A DNA stretch of 64,000 bases from DATEDA01 sp963744255 (GCA_963744255.1 CAVUSZ010000045.1:1-64000); one strand, 5' to 3'. Counted from the stretch's first letter, positions 9,580 through 18,776 are shown. Numbers and translations: made by a program. Notes: generated by a model not told the origin, from the sequence alone.

Positions 9580-10608
9580 TCAAGGCGATCGAGAAGGATC
9601 TTGCGGAGGAGTTGCTCGTGGCGTCGGCGATGGCTGCCGAGCAGTGATCTTGCTGACTTGTGAAGAAACGGCCCCGAACACGAGCTCGTGGCCTGCTCGC
9701 GACAGGTGCATTGCATCAGCGTAGAGAAATAGGTCGCTGGTTGGTCGTGCGCTGGTGATGAATTCGCCGTACAGATCGAGGACCGGGATGCCCAATGGCT
9801 GGAGTTCCCTCACGAGCAATTGTTGCGGGACGCGGTCCCGCTCATCGTTCCGGCGAAGCTGGTACTCGTAGGGCAGGACGACTACGAGCAGCGGTGTCTC
9901 GGTCTTTGACAGCAGGGTCCGGATCTCGTCCAGCACCTGGACGGTCCGCCGAAAGGCGGGATTTGTCGCGTCGTAGAACGCCACGTCGTGCGAAAAGTAC
10001 GCCTTGCTCCGATCCGCAAGCGTTCTCTTCATGAGCACATAGAGCTTCGAGTGGCGACCAAGCCACCCGAGCGCCCTCTGCGGCAGGGAAACTGGGCCGT
10101 TCTCGAGATGAAAGCGACCCGCCGGGTCGTTGAGACAGAAGAACAGCAGCACGAGGCTCGGAGGCGTCGGTTTCGCGAGAAACTCCTTCACGACGTCGAG
10201 GTAATCGTCGATGCCGTATCCGACGACGGCGCTGTTCCAGATCTTGATCTCCGGATGTGCCGCTTGCAGCCGGGCGGCGAAGGTCTCCCTCGCATCCACG
10301 CCGACGCCGAACGTCACCGAGTCGCCGAGCAAGAGCCAGGATGGGTTGGATGCGGTCGTGGCCCCTGGCATGTCCCGGTAGCCAAACTGGTCGATCTCCA
10401 CCGCCTCTCCGAAGCTGATCCCCGAGGCCCGCGGACGCCAGCGGACGAGGCCTTGGTCCGCGGCAGGCGGAAGGAAGAGCGAGCGATCCGTATCCTGGTG
10501 GTTAATGCGTGGAAATGCCAAACGGACGACGAACTCGAGGGCGACAAGCAGAAGGCAGACCGACAGCAGGAGATACGCAACGAAGCCTAGCCCTCTGAGC
10601 AAACGCAT
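9580..10608 (-). CDS. SGNH/GDSL hydrolase family protein with an N-terminal membrane anchor
   Basis: A 342-residue protein. One transmembrane segment (residues about 8-30) is followed by an SGNH hydrolase domain. Block I GDSVTFGVGV (Ser near residue 96), the Gly-containing NSAVVGYG region, FFCLND (Asn, block III) and the DAMHLS catalytic Asp-His pair near residue 305 are visible. Such anchored domains act as esterases or acetyl-transfer enzymes on envelope glycans; the substrate here is unknown. The C-terminal tail is rich in Pro, Thr and Arg. The gene stands alone and is convergent with the attH-like gene. Confidence 0.75.
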   Translation of the reverse strand: MRLLRGLGFVAYLLLSVCLLLVALEFVVRLAFPRINHQDTDRSLFLPPAADQGLVRWRPRASGISFGEAVEIDQFGYRDMPGATTASNPSWLLLGDSVTFGVGVDARETFAARLQAAHPEIKIWNSAVVGYGIDDYLDVVKEFLAKPTPPSLVLLFFCLNDPAGRFHLENGPVSLPQRALGWLGRHSKLYVLMKRTLADRSKAYFSHDVAFYDATNPAFRRTVQVLDEIRTLLSKTETPLLVVVLPYEYQLRRNDERDRVPQQLLVRELQPLGIPVLDLYGEFITSARPTSDLFLYADAMHLSRAGHELVFGAVSSQVSKITARQPSPTPRATPPQDPSRSP

Positions 10609-10767
10609 TCGTGCGCTTATCCTATGGCCGCATTGTCATTGCCTGATTTTCCCGCGATCCCGCGTGGCTTGCTTTCCGCCGGTCTTCGCCCGCGCGGGCG
10701 AGTGTTGCGCGCACACGCCAGGTCGCGCCGCGCCTTCAGGTAGACTCCGTCGCGCGAACGATCCCCC

Positions 10768-11547
10768 GTGTCCAGCGCGCGCCGATCCCAGCGGTCCTTC
10801 GTCGAGGTGCGCGGCCGCCGCCTCGAAGTCGAGCGCTTCGACGGCGAAGCGAGTCGGTCCACGCTCGTCTTCCTGCACGAAGGCCTCGGCTCGATCTCGT
10901 TCTGGCGCGACTTTCCGGCCGCGCTCGCCGCCGCAACTGGCTGCCCCGCGGTGGTGTATTCGCGCTACGGCTACGGCGGCTCCGACGTGCTGGAAGCGCC
11001 GTTCGCGGTCGACTACATGCATCGCGAGGCGCTCGAGACCCTGCCCGAGCTGCTCGCGAAGCTCGCGATCGAGCGTCCGATCCTCGTCGGCCATTCCGAC
11101 GGCGCCTCGATCGCGCTCGTCTACGCCGGCGCGCGCCACGGCCTCGCCGGGGTGGTCGCGCTCGCACCGCACGTGTTCGTCGAGGACGTCTCGGTGAAGA
11201 GCATCGCCGCGGCGAAGGTCGCCTTCGAAACGACCGACCTCCCGGAAAAGCTCGCGCGCCATCACGCCGACGCGCGGAAGACCTTCTACGGCTGGAACGA
11301 CATCTGGCTGCACCCGGACTTCCGGCGGTGGAACATCGAAGCGTTTCTCCCCGGCATCCGCTGTCCGGTGCTCGCCATCCAGGGGACGAATGACGAGTAC
11401 GGCACAATGGCGCAGGTCGAGGCGATCGCGCGCCAGGTGCGCGGCCCGTGCGAGATCGTGAAGCTAGACGCCTGCGGCCACAGTCCGCATCGCGACCAGC
11501 CGGAGGCGACGCGCGCCGCGATCGCACGCTTGGTCGCGGCGCTGTAG
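10768..11547 (+). CDS. Alpha/beta hydrolase
   Basis: A 259-residue alpha/beta hydrolase. The oxyanion strand is LVFLHEGLGS, the nucleophile elbow is GHSDGAS (Ser near residue 112), the acid is probably the Asp in QGTNDEYG, and the catalytic His lies in CGHSPHRD near the end. The GTG start gives the usual N-terminus. It is followed after 12 bases by the BadH-like dehydrogenase, implying a shared transcript. The pair resembles accessory genes of alicyclic or aromatic acid CoA catabolism, where such hydrolases act as thioesterases or C-C hydrolases; the true substrate is not shown by the sequence. Confidence 0.8.
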   Translation: MSSARRSQRSFVEVRGRRLEVERFDGEASRSTLVFLHEGLGSISFWRDFPAALAAATGCPAVVYSRYGYGGSDVLEAPFAVDYMHREALETLPELLAKLAIERPILVGHSDGASIALVYAGARHGLAGVVALAPHVFVEDVSVKSIAAAKVAFETTDLPEKLARHHADARKTFYGWNDIWLHPDFRRWNIEAFLPGIRCPVLAIQGTNDEYGTMAQVEAIARQVRGPCEIVKLDACGHSPHRDQPEATRAAIARLVAAL

Positions 11548-11559
11548 AGGAGGAGGGTC

Positions 11560-12324
11560 ATGCGAGGACTCGAGGGGAAGGTCGCGCTCGTCACCGGCGC
11601 GGCGAACGGGATCGGACGCGCGATCGCGCTGCGGCTCGCCGCGGAGCGCTGCGCGGTCGGCATCTTCGATCTCGACGAGGCCGGCGCGCTCGGATGCGCG
11701 GGGGAGATCCGCACGCGGGGCGGTCGCTCGCACATCGAGATCGTCGATATCGGCGACTACGGCGCGGTCGAGCGCGCGGTGGAGTCGCTCGAGCGCTCGC
11801 TCGGGCCGGTGGACATCCTCGTCAACAACGCCGGCTGGGACCGCGCCGCAAGCTTTCTGGACACCCAGCCGCCGTTTTGGGACCAGGTGATCCGCATCAA
11901 TCTCTACGGGCCGCTCAACCTGCACCACGTCGTGCTGAAGGGCATGGCCGCCCGCGCGCGCGGCAGCGTGGTGAACATCGCTTCCGACGCCGGCCGGGTG
12001 GGCTCGTCGGGCGAGGCGGTGTACTCGGCGTGCAAGGGCGGCGTGATTGCGCTCACCAAGACGCTCGCGCGCGAGCTGGTGGGAAAGGGCATCCGCCTCA
12101 ACACCGTGTGCCCCGGCCCGACCGATACCGCGATCCTGCGGAGCTTCACCCAGGGCCCCGAGGGGGCGAAAATCCTGGAAGGCCTGAAGCGCGCGATCCC
12201 GATGAGACGTCTCGGGTCGCCCGACGACTACCCGGGCCTCGTCGCGTTTCTAGCGAGCGACGACGCCGCCTACATCACCGGGCAGACGATCAGCGTGTCG
12301 GGCGGGCTCACGATGCAGGGCTGA
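11560..12324 (+). CDS. SDR dehydrogenase resembling BadH (2-hydroxycyclohexanecarboxyl-CoA dehydrogenase)
   Basis: A 254-residue classical short-chain dehydrogenase. The cofactor motif is TGAANGIGRA and the NNAG motif is VNNAGWDRAASF. The catalytic set is Ser in NIASDAGRVGSSGEAVYSACKGG with the Y-x3-K pair. The C-terminus is GQTISVSGGL. The NNAGWD, SDAGRVGSSGEAVYS and CPGPTDTA stretches are, from memory, characteristic of BadH and of the 2-hydroxycyclohexanecarboxyl-CoA dehydrogenase group. The RBS GAGGAGG lies 5-10 bases upstream. It is probably part of a beta-oxidation-like step on a cyclic CoA thioester, but general SDR specificity cannot be ruled out. Confidence 0.8.
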   Translation: MRGLEGKVALVTGAANGIGRAIALRLAAERCAVGIFDLDEAGALGCAGEIRTRGGRSHIEIVDIGDYGAVERAVESLERSLGPVDILVNNAGWDRAASFLDTQPPFWDQVIRINLYGPLNLHHVVLKGMAARARGSVVNIASDAGRVGSSGEAVYSACKGGVIALTKTLARELVGKGIRLNTVCPGPTDTAILRSFTQGPEGAKILEGLKRAIPMRRLGSPDDYPGLVAFLASDDAAYITGQTISVSGGLTMQG

Positions 12325-12343
12325 CGAGGTTTGCGGGTCAAGG

Positions 12344-14356
12344 TCACAGCGCGAGCGCGACGCGCATTCCCTGGTCGATCGCGCGCAGCGCGTCGAGCTC
12401 GGCAGCAACGTCAGCGCCGCCGATGAGATGTGCGCGACGCCCGAGCGCGGCGAGCTCGTCGTGGAGCGACCGGACGGACTCCTGGCCGGCGCAGATGACG
12501 ACGTGGTCGACGGCGAGCAGCCGCGGCTCGTCCTCGTGGCGGAGGTGCAGCCCGTCGTCGTCGATCTTCAGGTAGTCCACGCCGACGAGGATCTTCACGC
12601 CGCGCCGGGCGAGCTCCGCGCGGATGGCCCAGCCGGTCGAAAGCCCGAGGGTCTTGCCAGCGGGCGTCGTCTTCCGCTGCAGCAGGAAGATCTCGCGCGG
12701 CGGCGTCTCGCCCGCATCCCCCCTGAGGCCGCCGTGAGAGCGGCCGGTGCCGTCCACGCCCCACGCGTCGAGAAAGTGCGTTGCCGCGTCGTCGGCGTCG
12801 GGCCTGCTCAGGTAGACGGCGGCGTCGAATCCGATCCCCCCGGCGCCGATGATCGCGACGCGCCGGCCGGGCACCTTGCGCCCGCTGAGAACGTCGTCAT
12901 AACGCAGCGCCTTCGGATGGTCGATCCCGGGAATCGCGGGCATCCGCGGCGTGACGCCGGTCGCGACGACGATCTCGTCGAAACCCGCTGCGGCGAGCTC
13001 GGCGGCGCCCGGCCGCGAGACGAGCCGCACATCGACGCCGAGCCCCGCCAGCCGGCGGTCGAAGTAACGGATCGTCTCGGCGAACTCTTTGCCGGGGATC
13101 GCCGCCGCGAGATTCATCTGGCCGCCGATCGCCGGCGCCGCTTCGTAGAGCGTCACCGCGTGGCCGCGCTCGGCCGCGGTGACCGCGCACGCGAGCCCCG
13201 CCGCCCCGGCGCCGACCACCGCTACCCGGCGCGCCCGCGGCGCACGCCCGGTCGGCAGATCGAGCTCCCGGCCGGCGCGCGGGTTCACGAGACAGGTCGC
13301 GGGCTCGTCGCGGAAGATGAAGTCGAGGCAAGCCTGGTTGCACGCGATGCAGGTATTGATCTCGTCGGCGCGGCCCTCGCGCGCCTTCCGCGCGAACTCG
13401 GCGTCCGCCAGGAGGGGCCGGGCGAGCGACACCGCGTCGGCGTAACCGTCGCGGAGAAGTGCCTCGGCGAGCTCCGGCGTATTGACGCGGTTGGTCGCCA
13501 TCACCGGAATCGGGGCCGCATCCTTCAGGCGCTTCACCGCGAACGCGAACGCCGCGCGCGGCACCATGTAGCCGATCGTCGGCACGCGCGCTTCGTGCCA
13601 GCCGATGCCGGTATCGAGGAGATCCGCGCCGGCAGACGCGACCGCACGCGCCTGCGCAGCCGTCTCCTCCGCATCGAGTCCGCCGTCCACGAGATCGAGC
13701 GCCGAGATCCGGTAGACGATCAGGAAGTCCCTGCCCGCTCGTTCTCGCGTGCGGCGCACGATCTCGACCGGGAAGCGCAGGCGGTTCTCGAGGGAGCCGC
13801 CCCAGCGGTCGGTGCGGTTGTTCGTCCTGAGCGCGGTGAACTGGGTGATGAGATAGCCCTCGGAGCCCATCACCTCGACGCCGTCGTAGCCCGCCTCCTG
13901 GGCGAGCGCCGCGCATTCGACGAAGGCGTCGATCGTCTGCTCGATCTCGGCATCGGCGAGCGAGCGCGGCGTGCGGCGGTTGATGGGGGAGGGGATGGCC
14001 GAAGCGCCGACGAGCTCGTCGAGCTTCGCATAGCGCCCGGCGTGCAGGATCTGGAGACAGATCGGCGCGCCCGCCGCGTGCACCGCATCCACGATCGCCC
14101 GGTGGAAGGGGATCTGGTCGCGCCGGTCGAACACCAGCGAGTCCGGTTCCATCCGGCCCGGTCCGTCGGGCGACACTCCGCCGGTGAGCACCAGCGAAAC
14201 GCCGCCGCGTGCCCGCTCGGCGTAGAACGCGGCGAGGCGCTCCGCCGGACGATCAATGCACTCGAGGCGCGTATGCATCGAGCCCATCACGATGCGGTTC
14301 TTCAGGGTGAGGGGTCCCAGTGCGAGCGGCGCGAAGAGGTGCGGGTAACTGGGCAT
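12344..14356 (-). CDS. NADPH-dependent 2,4-dienoyl-CoA reductase (FadH family)
   Basis: A 670-residue flavo-iron-sulfur enzyme of the old yellow enzyme family. Residues about 1-330 form the FMN TIM barrel (HLFAPLALGPLTLKNRIVMGSM; SEGYLITQF; GGSLENRLRFP; GIGWHEAR). The 4Fe-4S motif C-x2-C-x3-C is CIACNQAC near residue 340. After it come an FAD-binding domain with GAGAAGLACA and an NAD(P)H domain with GAGGIGFDAAV. It would reduce 2,4-dienoyl-CoA during oxidation of unsaturated fatty acids, or a related enoate. It is convergent with the BadH-like gene with a 20-base gap. Confidence 0.85.
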   Translation of the reverse strand: MPSYPHLFAPLALGPLTLKNRIVMGSMHTRLECIDRPAERLAAFYAERARGGVSLVLTGGVSPDGPGRMEPDSLVFDRRDQIPFHRAIVDAVHAAGAPICLQILHAGRYAKLDELVGASAIPSPINRRTPRSLADAEIEQTIDAFVECAALAQEAGYDGVEVMGSEGYLITQFTALRTNNRTDRWGGSLENRLRFPVEIVRRTRERAGRDFLIVYRISALDLVDGGLDAEETAAQARAVASAGADLLDTGIGWHEARVPTIGYMVPRAAFAFAVKRLKDAAPIPVMATNRVNTPELAEALLRDGYADAVSLARPLLADAEFARKAREGRADEINTCIACNQACLDFIFRDEPATCLVNPRAGRELDLPTGRAPRARRVAVVGAGAAGLACAVTAAERGHAVTLYEAAPAIGGQMNLAAAIPGKEFAETIRYFDRRLAGLGVDVRLVSRPGAAELAAAGFDEIVVATGVTPRMPAIPGIDHPKALRYDDVLSGRKVPGRRVAIIGAGGIGFDAAVYLSRPDADDAATHFLDAWGVDGTGRSHGGLRGDAGETPPREIFLLQRKTTPAGKTLGLSTGWAIRAELARRGVKILVGVDYLKIDDDGLHLRHEDEPRLLAVDHVVICAGQESVRSLHDELAALGRRAHLIGGADVAAELDALRAIDQGMRVALAL

Positions 14357-14458
14357 CGTGGGCGCGGATTATGCGCGAAGGGGCGCACGGCTTGTGCCAC
14401 CTCTGAGCATCGACCGGGCGGTCAGGCTAGAATCCGCGCTCCTCGCTCCCCACCGTCC

Positions 14459-14779
14459 ATGAAGCTCGCTTCCGCTCTCCTCGCCGCTTTCGCGCTGCTT
14501 CCCGACTTCGTGTATGCGCAGGACAAGAAGCTGGAAAGCGTCTGCGGCGATCTCTTCGGTGCGCGACTGACCGCGATCCGGCTCATGCAGGAGGGCTGGC
14601 CGGCCCAAAGGATAGTCGAGGATGCGGTCAACCGGCCGGAGTGGCGCAACGCCTCGATGCAGGACAGGAAGATGCTGATGGACCTCCTCCAGGAGACGAT
14701 GCAGGCGCCGGGGAGTCCGAGCTCCGAGGTCATCCGCGAGTGCATGCGGCGCGCGGAGGCGGCGCCGAAGAGCCAGTGA
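14459..14779 (+). CDS. Small secreted protein, unknown function
   Basis: A 106-residue protein with a clear signal peptide (MKLASALLAAFALLPDFVYA, cleavage after AYA-like VYA). The mature region is helical and charged, with two cysteines (ESVCGDLFG and IRECMRRAE) that could pair. The ATG at 14459 was chosen because the signal peptide begins there. The stop overlaps the GTG of the MFS gene, so the two are probably co-translated. I do not recognise the family. Confidence 0.65.
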   Translation: MKLASALLAAFALLPDFVYAQDKKLESVCGDLFGARLTAIRLMQEGWPAQRIVEDAVNRPEWRNASMQDRKMLMDLLQETMQAPGSPSSEVIRECMRRAEAAPKSQ

Positions 14780-16020
14780 GCGGCACGGCCGCGTCGCTCA
14801 GGTCCGATGTCCGCGTCATCGGGCTCGTCGGCGTCGCCCATGGGCTGTCGCACTTCTTCCAGCTCTGCATCCCGCCGCTCTTTCCGCTGATCAAGGAGGA
14901 GTTCGGCGCGAGCTATGCCGCCCTCGGCGCGGTCCTGGCGGTGTTCTACGCCGTGTCGGGCGTGATGCAGACAGTCGCCGGTTTCCTGGTCGACCGCGTG
15001 GGTGCGCGGGCGATCCTGCTCGCCGGCCTCGCGCTCATCGGCGTCGGGACGCTCGCGGCGGGTTTCGCGCCCTCGTTCGGGTGGCTGTTTGTCGCCGCCG
15101 TGATCGGAGGCCTCGGCAACAGCGTCTTCCATCCGGCCGATCTCGCGCTCCTGAATGGCAAAGTGGACGTGAGCCGGCTCGGCTACGCGTTCAGCGTGCA
15201 CGGGATCACCGGCAACATCGGCTGGGTGCTCGCGCCGCTCTTCGTCGTCCCGATCGCGCAAGCCCACGGCTGGCGCGCGGCGCTCGTCGCCGCCGGCGCA
15301 ATGGGACTCGTGTTCTGCGCGGCGCTCGCGACGCAGCGCGTGCTCGGCGGTGAACTGCGACATCCGGCCGGCGCTGCAGCTCGTGCCGCCGGCGGAATCG
15401 CCCCGCTCTTCCGCCGCCCGGTGCTGCTCGCGTTCGTGTTCTTCTTCTTCTACGCTGTGGCGCTCGTCGGCTTCCAGACGTTCTCGACCGCGGCGCTGAC
15501 GAGCCTCCACGGCGTGACGCTGGTCACGGCGTCGACCGCGCTGACGGCGTTCCTTCTCGGCGGTGCCGCTGGCATCCTGGTCGGCGGGGTGGTCGCAGCA
15601 CGGACGCAGCGCCACAACCTCGCTGCAGCGATAAGCGCCGGCGTACCGGCGGCGCTCTCGCTCGTCATCGCCGCGGGTGGCCTGAGCGCTCCGGCGCTCG
15701 TCGCGCTCATGGCGCTCACCGGCTTCGTCCTCGGCTCGATCGGGCCGTCGCGGGACATCATCGTCCGGGGCATCGCGCCGCCCGAGGCGCGCGGCAAGGT
15801 GTACGGGTTCGTGTACTCGGGGCTGGATCTCGCGGGGCTCATCGCGCCGCTCGCCTTCGGGTGGGCTCTCGATCGCGGCCGGCCGGATCTCGTCTTCATC
15901 GGCGCCGCAGTCTTCTTGATCGCGGCGATCCCGACCGTGCTGCAGGTGCGGCGCGGCGGGATGTCTGCCGTCCCGGGCGCTCCATCGGCACCTGCCCCCC
16001 AACCGCCCGGCAACCCGTAG
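14776..16020 (+). CDS. MFS transporter, fosmidomycin-resistance (Fsr)-like
   Basis: A 414-residue major facilitator with 12 predicted helices. The N-terminal HGLSHFFQLCIPPLFPLIKEE and YAVSGVMQTVAGFLVDRVGAR resemble the Fsr group of drug efflux pumps. FLVDRVGAR is the loop 2-3 MFS motif A. GTG 14776 overlaps the stop of the small secreted gene (GTGA) and places the first helix correctly. The C-terminus is rich in Pro and Ala. The substrate is unknown. There is no adjacent regulator. Confidence 0.8.
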   Translation: MSGTAASLRSDVRVIGLVGVAHGLSHFFQLCIPPLFPLIKEEFGASYAALGAVLAVFYAVSGVMQTVAGFLVDRVGARAILLAGLALIGVGTLAAGFAPSFGWLFVAAVIGGLGNSVFHPADLALLNGKVDVSRLGYAFSVHGITGNIGWVLAPLFVVPIAQAHGWRAALVAAGAMGLVFCAALATQRVLGGELRHPAGAAARAAGGIAPLFRRPVLLAFVFFFFYAVALVGFQTFSTAALTSLHGVTLVTASTALTAFLLGGAAGILVGGVVAARTQRHNLAAAISAGVPAALSLVIAAGGLSAPALVALMALTGFVLGSIGPSRDIIVRGIAPPEARGKVYGFVYSGLDLAGLIAPLAFGWALDRGRPDLVFIGAAVFLIAAIPTVLQVRRGGMSAVPGAPSAPAPQPPGNP

Positions 16021-16164
16021 CACGTCTCCTGTTTGGAGCTGCCCTCTCTTCCTGGCTTCAGGCGCCGGCAAGGATGGCGAGCGCGAACGATCTCGAGCAG
16101 AAGGAGGACCAGGCCTGGCCGCAGACAACGCGGCGAACGAGTTCGCCGTGGCATCGCGCTTCGG

Positions 16165-16587
16165 CTAAAAACGCGTGACCGTGCCGCCGGACACGCTCAC
16201 CCGGTCGCCCGGCCGAAAGCCCGGCCTCTCGCGTACCCGCACCGTGCGGTCGATGCCGTCGGCGAACCGCACCGTGACATCCCACACCGTCTCCGCCCCG
16301 GCGCGGTTCGCGATCGCGCTGCCGGCCATCGAGCCGCCGACGCTGCCCAGGACCGTGGCGATCGTCTGCCCGCTGCCGCCGCCGATCGTGCTGCCGAGGA
16401 GCGCGCCGGCGATTGCACCGCCCACGGAGCCGACAACCGCCGCGCCGGTGCTCGTCTGTTGCGATTCCTGGATCGAAACGACCGTACCGTCCCCGGACGG
16501 CAGCACCTGCTCGGGCGTAGTGTCGCAGCCGGCACCGAGGAGAATCACGGCGAGCGCGAGGCCAATCGATCTCACGGCGCGTCTCAC
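16165..16587 (-). CDS. Glycine-zipper outer membrane lipoprotein (SlyB/17-kDa antigen-like)
   Basis: A 140-residue lipoprotein. The signal peptide ends in the lipobox LLGAGC (Cys near residue 21). Residues about 48-92 contain two Gly-rich segments with GxxxG spacing (VVGSVGGAIAGALLG and VLGSVGGSMAGSAIA), the glycine zipper that inserts in membranes. The C-terminal beta domain (VTVRFADGIDRTVRVRE) resembles SlyB. Its ATG overlaps the stop of the upstream binding-protein gene by 4 bases. 16021-16164 holds no gene. Confidence 0.8.
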   Translation of the reverse strand: MRRAVRSIGLALAVILLGAGCDTTPEQVLPSGDGTVVSIQESQQTSTGAAVVGSVGGAIAGALLGSTIGGGSGQTIATVLGSVGGSMAGSAIANRAGAETVWDVTVRFADGIDRTVRVRERPGFRPGDRVSVSGGTVTRF

Positions 16588-17438
16588 TCGGGCAGGGCGT
16601 TGAGGTAGTACATCGACGCCAGCAGGAGCCCCGGCTTGCCGAACGCGCCGAACCAGCGGTCATAGATCTCGACGATGCCGTGGCCCTTGTAGAGCTGCGC
16701 GAGCGCGCGGTTCACCGCGAGGCGGAAATCGCCGTCGTTCTTGCGCAGCATCAGCGCGTAGGGCTCGAAGGAGAAGTCCTCGTCCGACAGCGCGAGCTTC
16801 TTCGGGTCCTTCGCGTTAGCGACGACCCCGAGCAGCACCACCCGGTCGGTCGCGAACGCGTCCACCTGCCCCGTCTCGAGCATCGCGATCGCTTCCTGCT
16901 GCGACTTCACCGCGACGATCTGCGCGGTCACGAGTCGCTCCTTCAGTGCCTGAGGGAGCGCGCGTTCGGCAGTGGTGCCGGATTCGACCGCCACCCGCTT
17001 CCCGGCCAGCTCGGCGAGCCGCGCGATCGGCGCGTCGGCGCGGGAGAGCACGCCGCCGCCGTCGATGAACGTGAGCGCGCTGAAGTCCACCTGTTGGAGG
17101 CGAGATAGCGTCACCGTGGTCGTGCCGCACTCGAGGTCGACCTGCCCGTTCGTCACGGCCGCGAACCGGTTCTCCGCCGTGACCGGGACCCACTTCACCG
17201 CGAGGCCGTCCAGCCTCAGCTGCTGCTGCAGCGAGGCGATGACGCGCTTGCAGAGATCGACGACGTAGCCGGCCGGCTGCTTGCCCTCGCCGGTGAACGA
17301 GAACGGCACTGCCGTCTCGCGGTAGCCGAGCGTGATCGTCTTCGAGTCGCGGATCTTGGCGAGCGTGCCTCCGGGGCTCTGGGCCGCCGCGGGAAGCACG
17401 ACCGCAGCCGCGACGAGCGCGGCGGCGAAGCGTGTCAT
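16584..17438 (-). CDS. Periplasmic amino acid binding protein of an ABC transporter (GltI-like), orphan
   Basis: A 284-residue solute-binding protein of family 3. The signal peptide MTRFAAALVAAAVVLPAAAQ ends at about residue 20, and the start at 17438 was chosen because it begins there. The body has the typical ITLGYRETAVPFSF, GYVVDLCKRV, GQVDLECGTTTVT and GKRVAVESGTTAE segments, as in glutamate/aspartate binding GltI. No permease or ATPase accompanies it, so it must either use a remote transporter or serve as a sensor partner. 17439-17699 (261 bases) is non-coding. Confidence 0.82.
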   Translation of the reverse strand: MTRFAAALVAAAVVLPAAAQSPGGTLAKIRDSKTITLGYRETAVPFSFTGEGKQPAGYVVDLCKRVIASLQQQLRLDGLAVKWVPVTAENRFAAVTNGQVDLECGTTTVTLSRLQQVDFSALTFIDGGGVLSRADAPIARLAELAGKRVAVESGTTAERALPQALKERLVTAQIVAVKSQQEAIAMLETGQVDAFATDRVVLLGVVANAKDPKKLALSDEDFSFEPYALMLRKNDGDFRLAVNRALAQLYKGHGIVEIYDRWFGAFGKPGLLLASMYYLNALPE

Positions 17439-17699
17439 CGTCGTCGTCTCCGTCTCTGTGCTGCAGAAGCGAGCGAAGTATATTCGCGGCGTCGGCGGGG
17501 GGGCGTTCACCATCGAGGAGCAGCCCGCGCCTGCGGTCCAGTCGACGGTCGCCTCGCCGGGAATTGCCGGCCGCGCCGGTTGCCCGGCCCCCGCGGGACC
17601 TCGATCCACGCCCCTTTCGAGCAGGTACGGGCGGGGCGTCCGCGGCTCTACGCTGAACCGGACGGCTCCGGCAGCGGCACCAGCCTTCGCGCAGCAGGG

Positions 17700-18038
17700 T
17701 CAGCCCGTCTTGCCGGCGGCGCGCCCCGGCTGCTCCGGAATGCCAGGCAGTCGCGCGATCAGCATCAGGATGCCGAGAATGATGAGGAGCGCCGGCAGGA
17801 GCACGAACCAGCTGATGTGCCACCGGTCGTGCAACACCCAGGCAATTCCGGCCGCGATCAGGATCGGACCGGTGACGACCGAGGTCTTGGTGATGCGATC
17901 CAGGACGAAGATCGCGATGCCCCCCGCGATCAGCCCGGCCGCGATCAGCCAGTCGATGTCGGGGAAGAGGCGAAAGTACCAGAGCAACCAGGCGGCGCCC
18001 ACGACGATCAGCGTGACCGGCAGCGAAGCGTTCCTCAT
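17700..18038 (-). CDS. Small membrane protein, LiaF-TM/DUF5668-like
   Basis: A 112-residue protein that is almost entirely membrane: four hydrophobic segments separated by short turns (LPVTLIVVGAAWLLWYF, WLIAAGLIAGGIAIFVLD, VVTGPILIAAGIAWVL and WFVLLPALLIILGILMLIA). The repeated GxxLIAxGI elements resemble the LiaI/LiaF transmembrane region (DUF5668). It ends in a Pro/Gly-rich tail. Its function is unknown; homologs are linked to envelope stress sensing. 18039-18285 is non-coding. Confidence 0.6.
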   Translation of the reverse strand: MRNASLPVTLIVVGAAWLLWYFRLFPDIDWLIAAGLIAGGIAIFVLDRITKTSVVTGPILIAAGIAWVLHDRWHISWFVLLPALLIILGILMLIARLPGIPEQPGRAAGKTG

Positions 18039-18285
18039 CGTCGATCTCCTGGTCGCGGGCGCTCACTATAGCGTCCCTCCGAAGGTGAGCGTCACCACGA
18101 TGACCGAGCCCGCCGACCGGTACAGGCCGTGGACGGCGGCTCAATCTGCCGGCGCAGCACGTCGAGTAGCGGGCGCAGCGGAGAATCGCACGGAACCTCG
18201 CTCGATCCCGCCCTGCGCGGCGGTGAGGCGAGGGCGTTCGCGCGATACTTGCGTCCGTATCGACTCCGCTTGGGAGACCACCGTC

Positions 18286-18387
18286 ATGCTGCTCGCGGCC
18301 GGCGCAGTCTTTCTCGTACTCGGACTCGCATCGGGGGTGCTTCTCGCCCTCGCGCCGTTCGGGGTCGGTCCGCCGCACCGGGACTGA
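18286..18387 (+). CDS. Possible 33-residue single-span membrane peptide
   Basis: ATG 18286 opens a 33-codon frame: a strongly hydrophobic segment (LLAAGAVFLVLGLASGVLLALAPFG) followed by a short polar tail. GGGAG at about 9 bases upstream could serve as RBS. It could be a small membrane peptide, but a chance frame in GC-rich DNA is equally possible. Confidence 0.3.
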   Translation: MLLAAGAVFLVLGLASGVLLALAPFGVGPPHRD

Positions 18388-18428
18388 CTGAGCCGGGCGC
18401 ACGTCGGCTCACTCACTCGGGTCGCGCC

Positions 18429-18776
18429 ATGCGCGACACTCTCGTCGAGTTCCTCCTCCTCCTCGGCCCGGCGATCGCCGTGACGCTCGCCGGGACGGTG
18501 CTCGCGTATCGCGAGGCGCATCGGCGTCGCGCGCCGCGGGGCGAACTCGTCATGAGCGCGCTCGGCGCCGTCCTGCGCTGGGGTCTCCTCGGCTGCGGTG
18601 CGCTCGCCGCCGCGGCGATCGCGCTGAAGGTAGCCGGCGCGAACGACCAGGCGCCGCTCGCACTCCTCGCGACGCCCTGGGTCTTCGCGCTCGGCGGGAC
18701 GTTCGGGCTATGGCGCTGGCTCGTCGTCCGGACGGCTCGGGTGAAGTCTGGCATGAAGCCGGGCGTCGGCGAGTAG
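18429..18776 (+). CDS. Small membrane protein, unknown function
   Basis: A 115-residue protein with three likely membrane helices (residues about 6-27, 43-66 and 78-97) and a basic C-terminus. ATG 18429 is the first in frame that precedes the first helix. I do not recognise the family. It has no close neighbour on the same strand other than the possible peptide above. 18777-19010 shows no convincing gene. Confidence 0.45.
   Translation: MRDTLVEFLLLLGPAIAVTLAGTVLAYREAHRRRAPRGELVMSALGAVLRWGLLGCGALAAAAIALKVAGANDQAPLALLATPWVFALGGTFGLWRWLVVRTARVKSGMKPGVGE

Noticed and set aside
9411..9647. Small + strand frame after the CrtC-like gene
   Set aside because: It overlaps the C-terminus of the SGNH hydrolase on the other strand and shows no RBS or recognisable motif.
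12428..14458. Long open frame antisense to the dienoyl-CoA reductase
   Set aside because: Complement of a clear FadH-family gene; only its last 106 codons are a real small secreted protein.
17439..17699. Possible short gene upstream of the orphan binding protein
   Set aside because: Frames here lack an RBS and any family resemblance; the region is better read as promoter and spacer.
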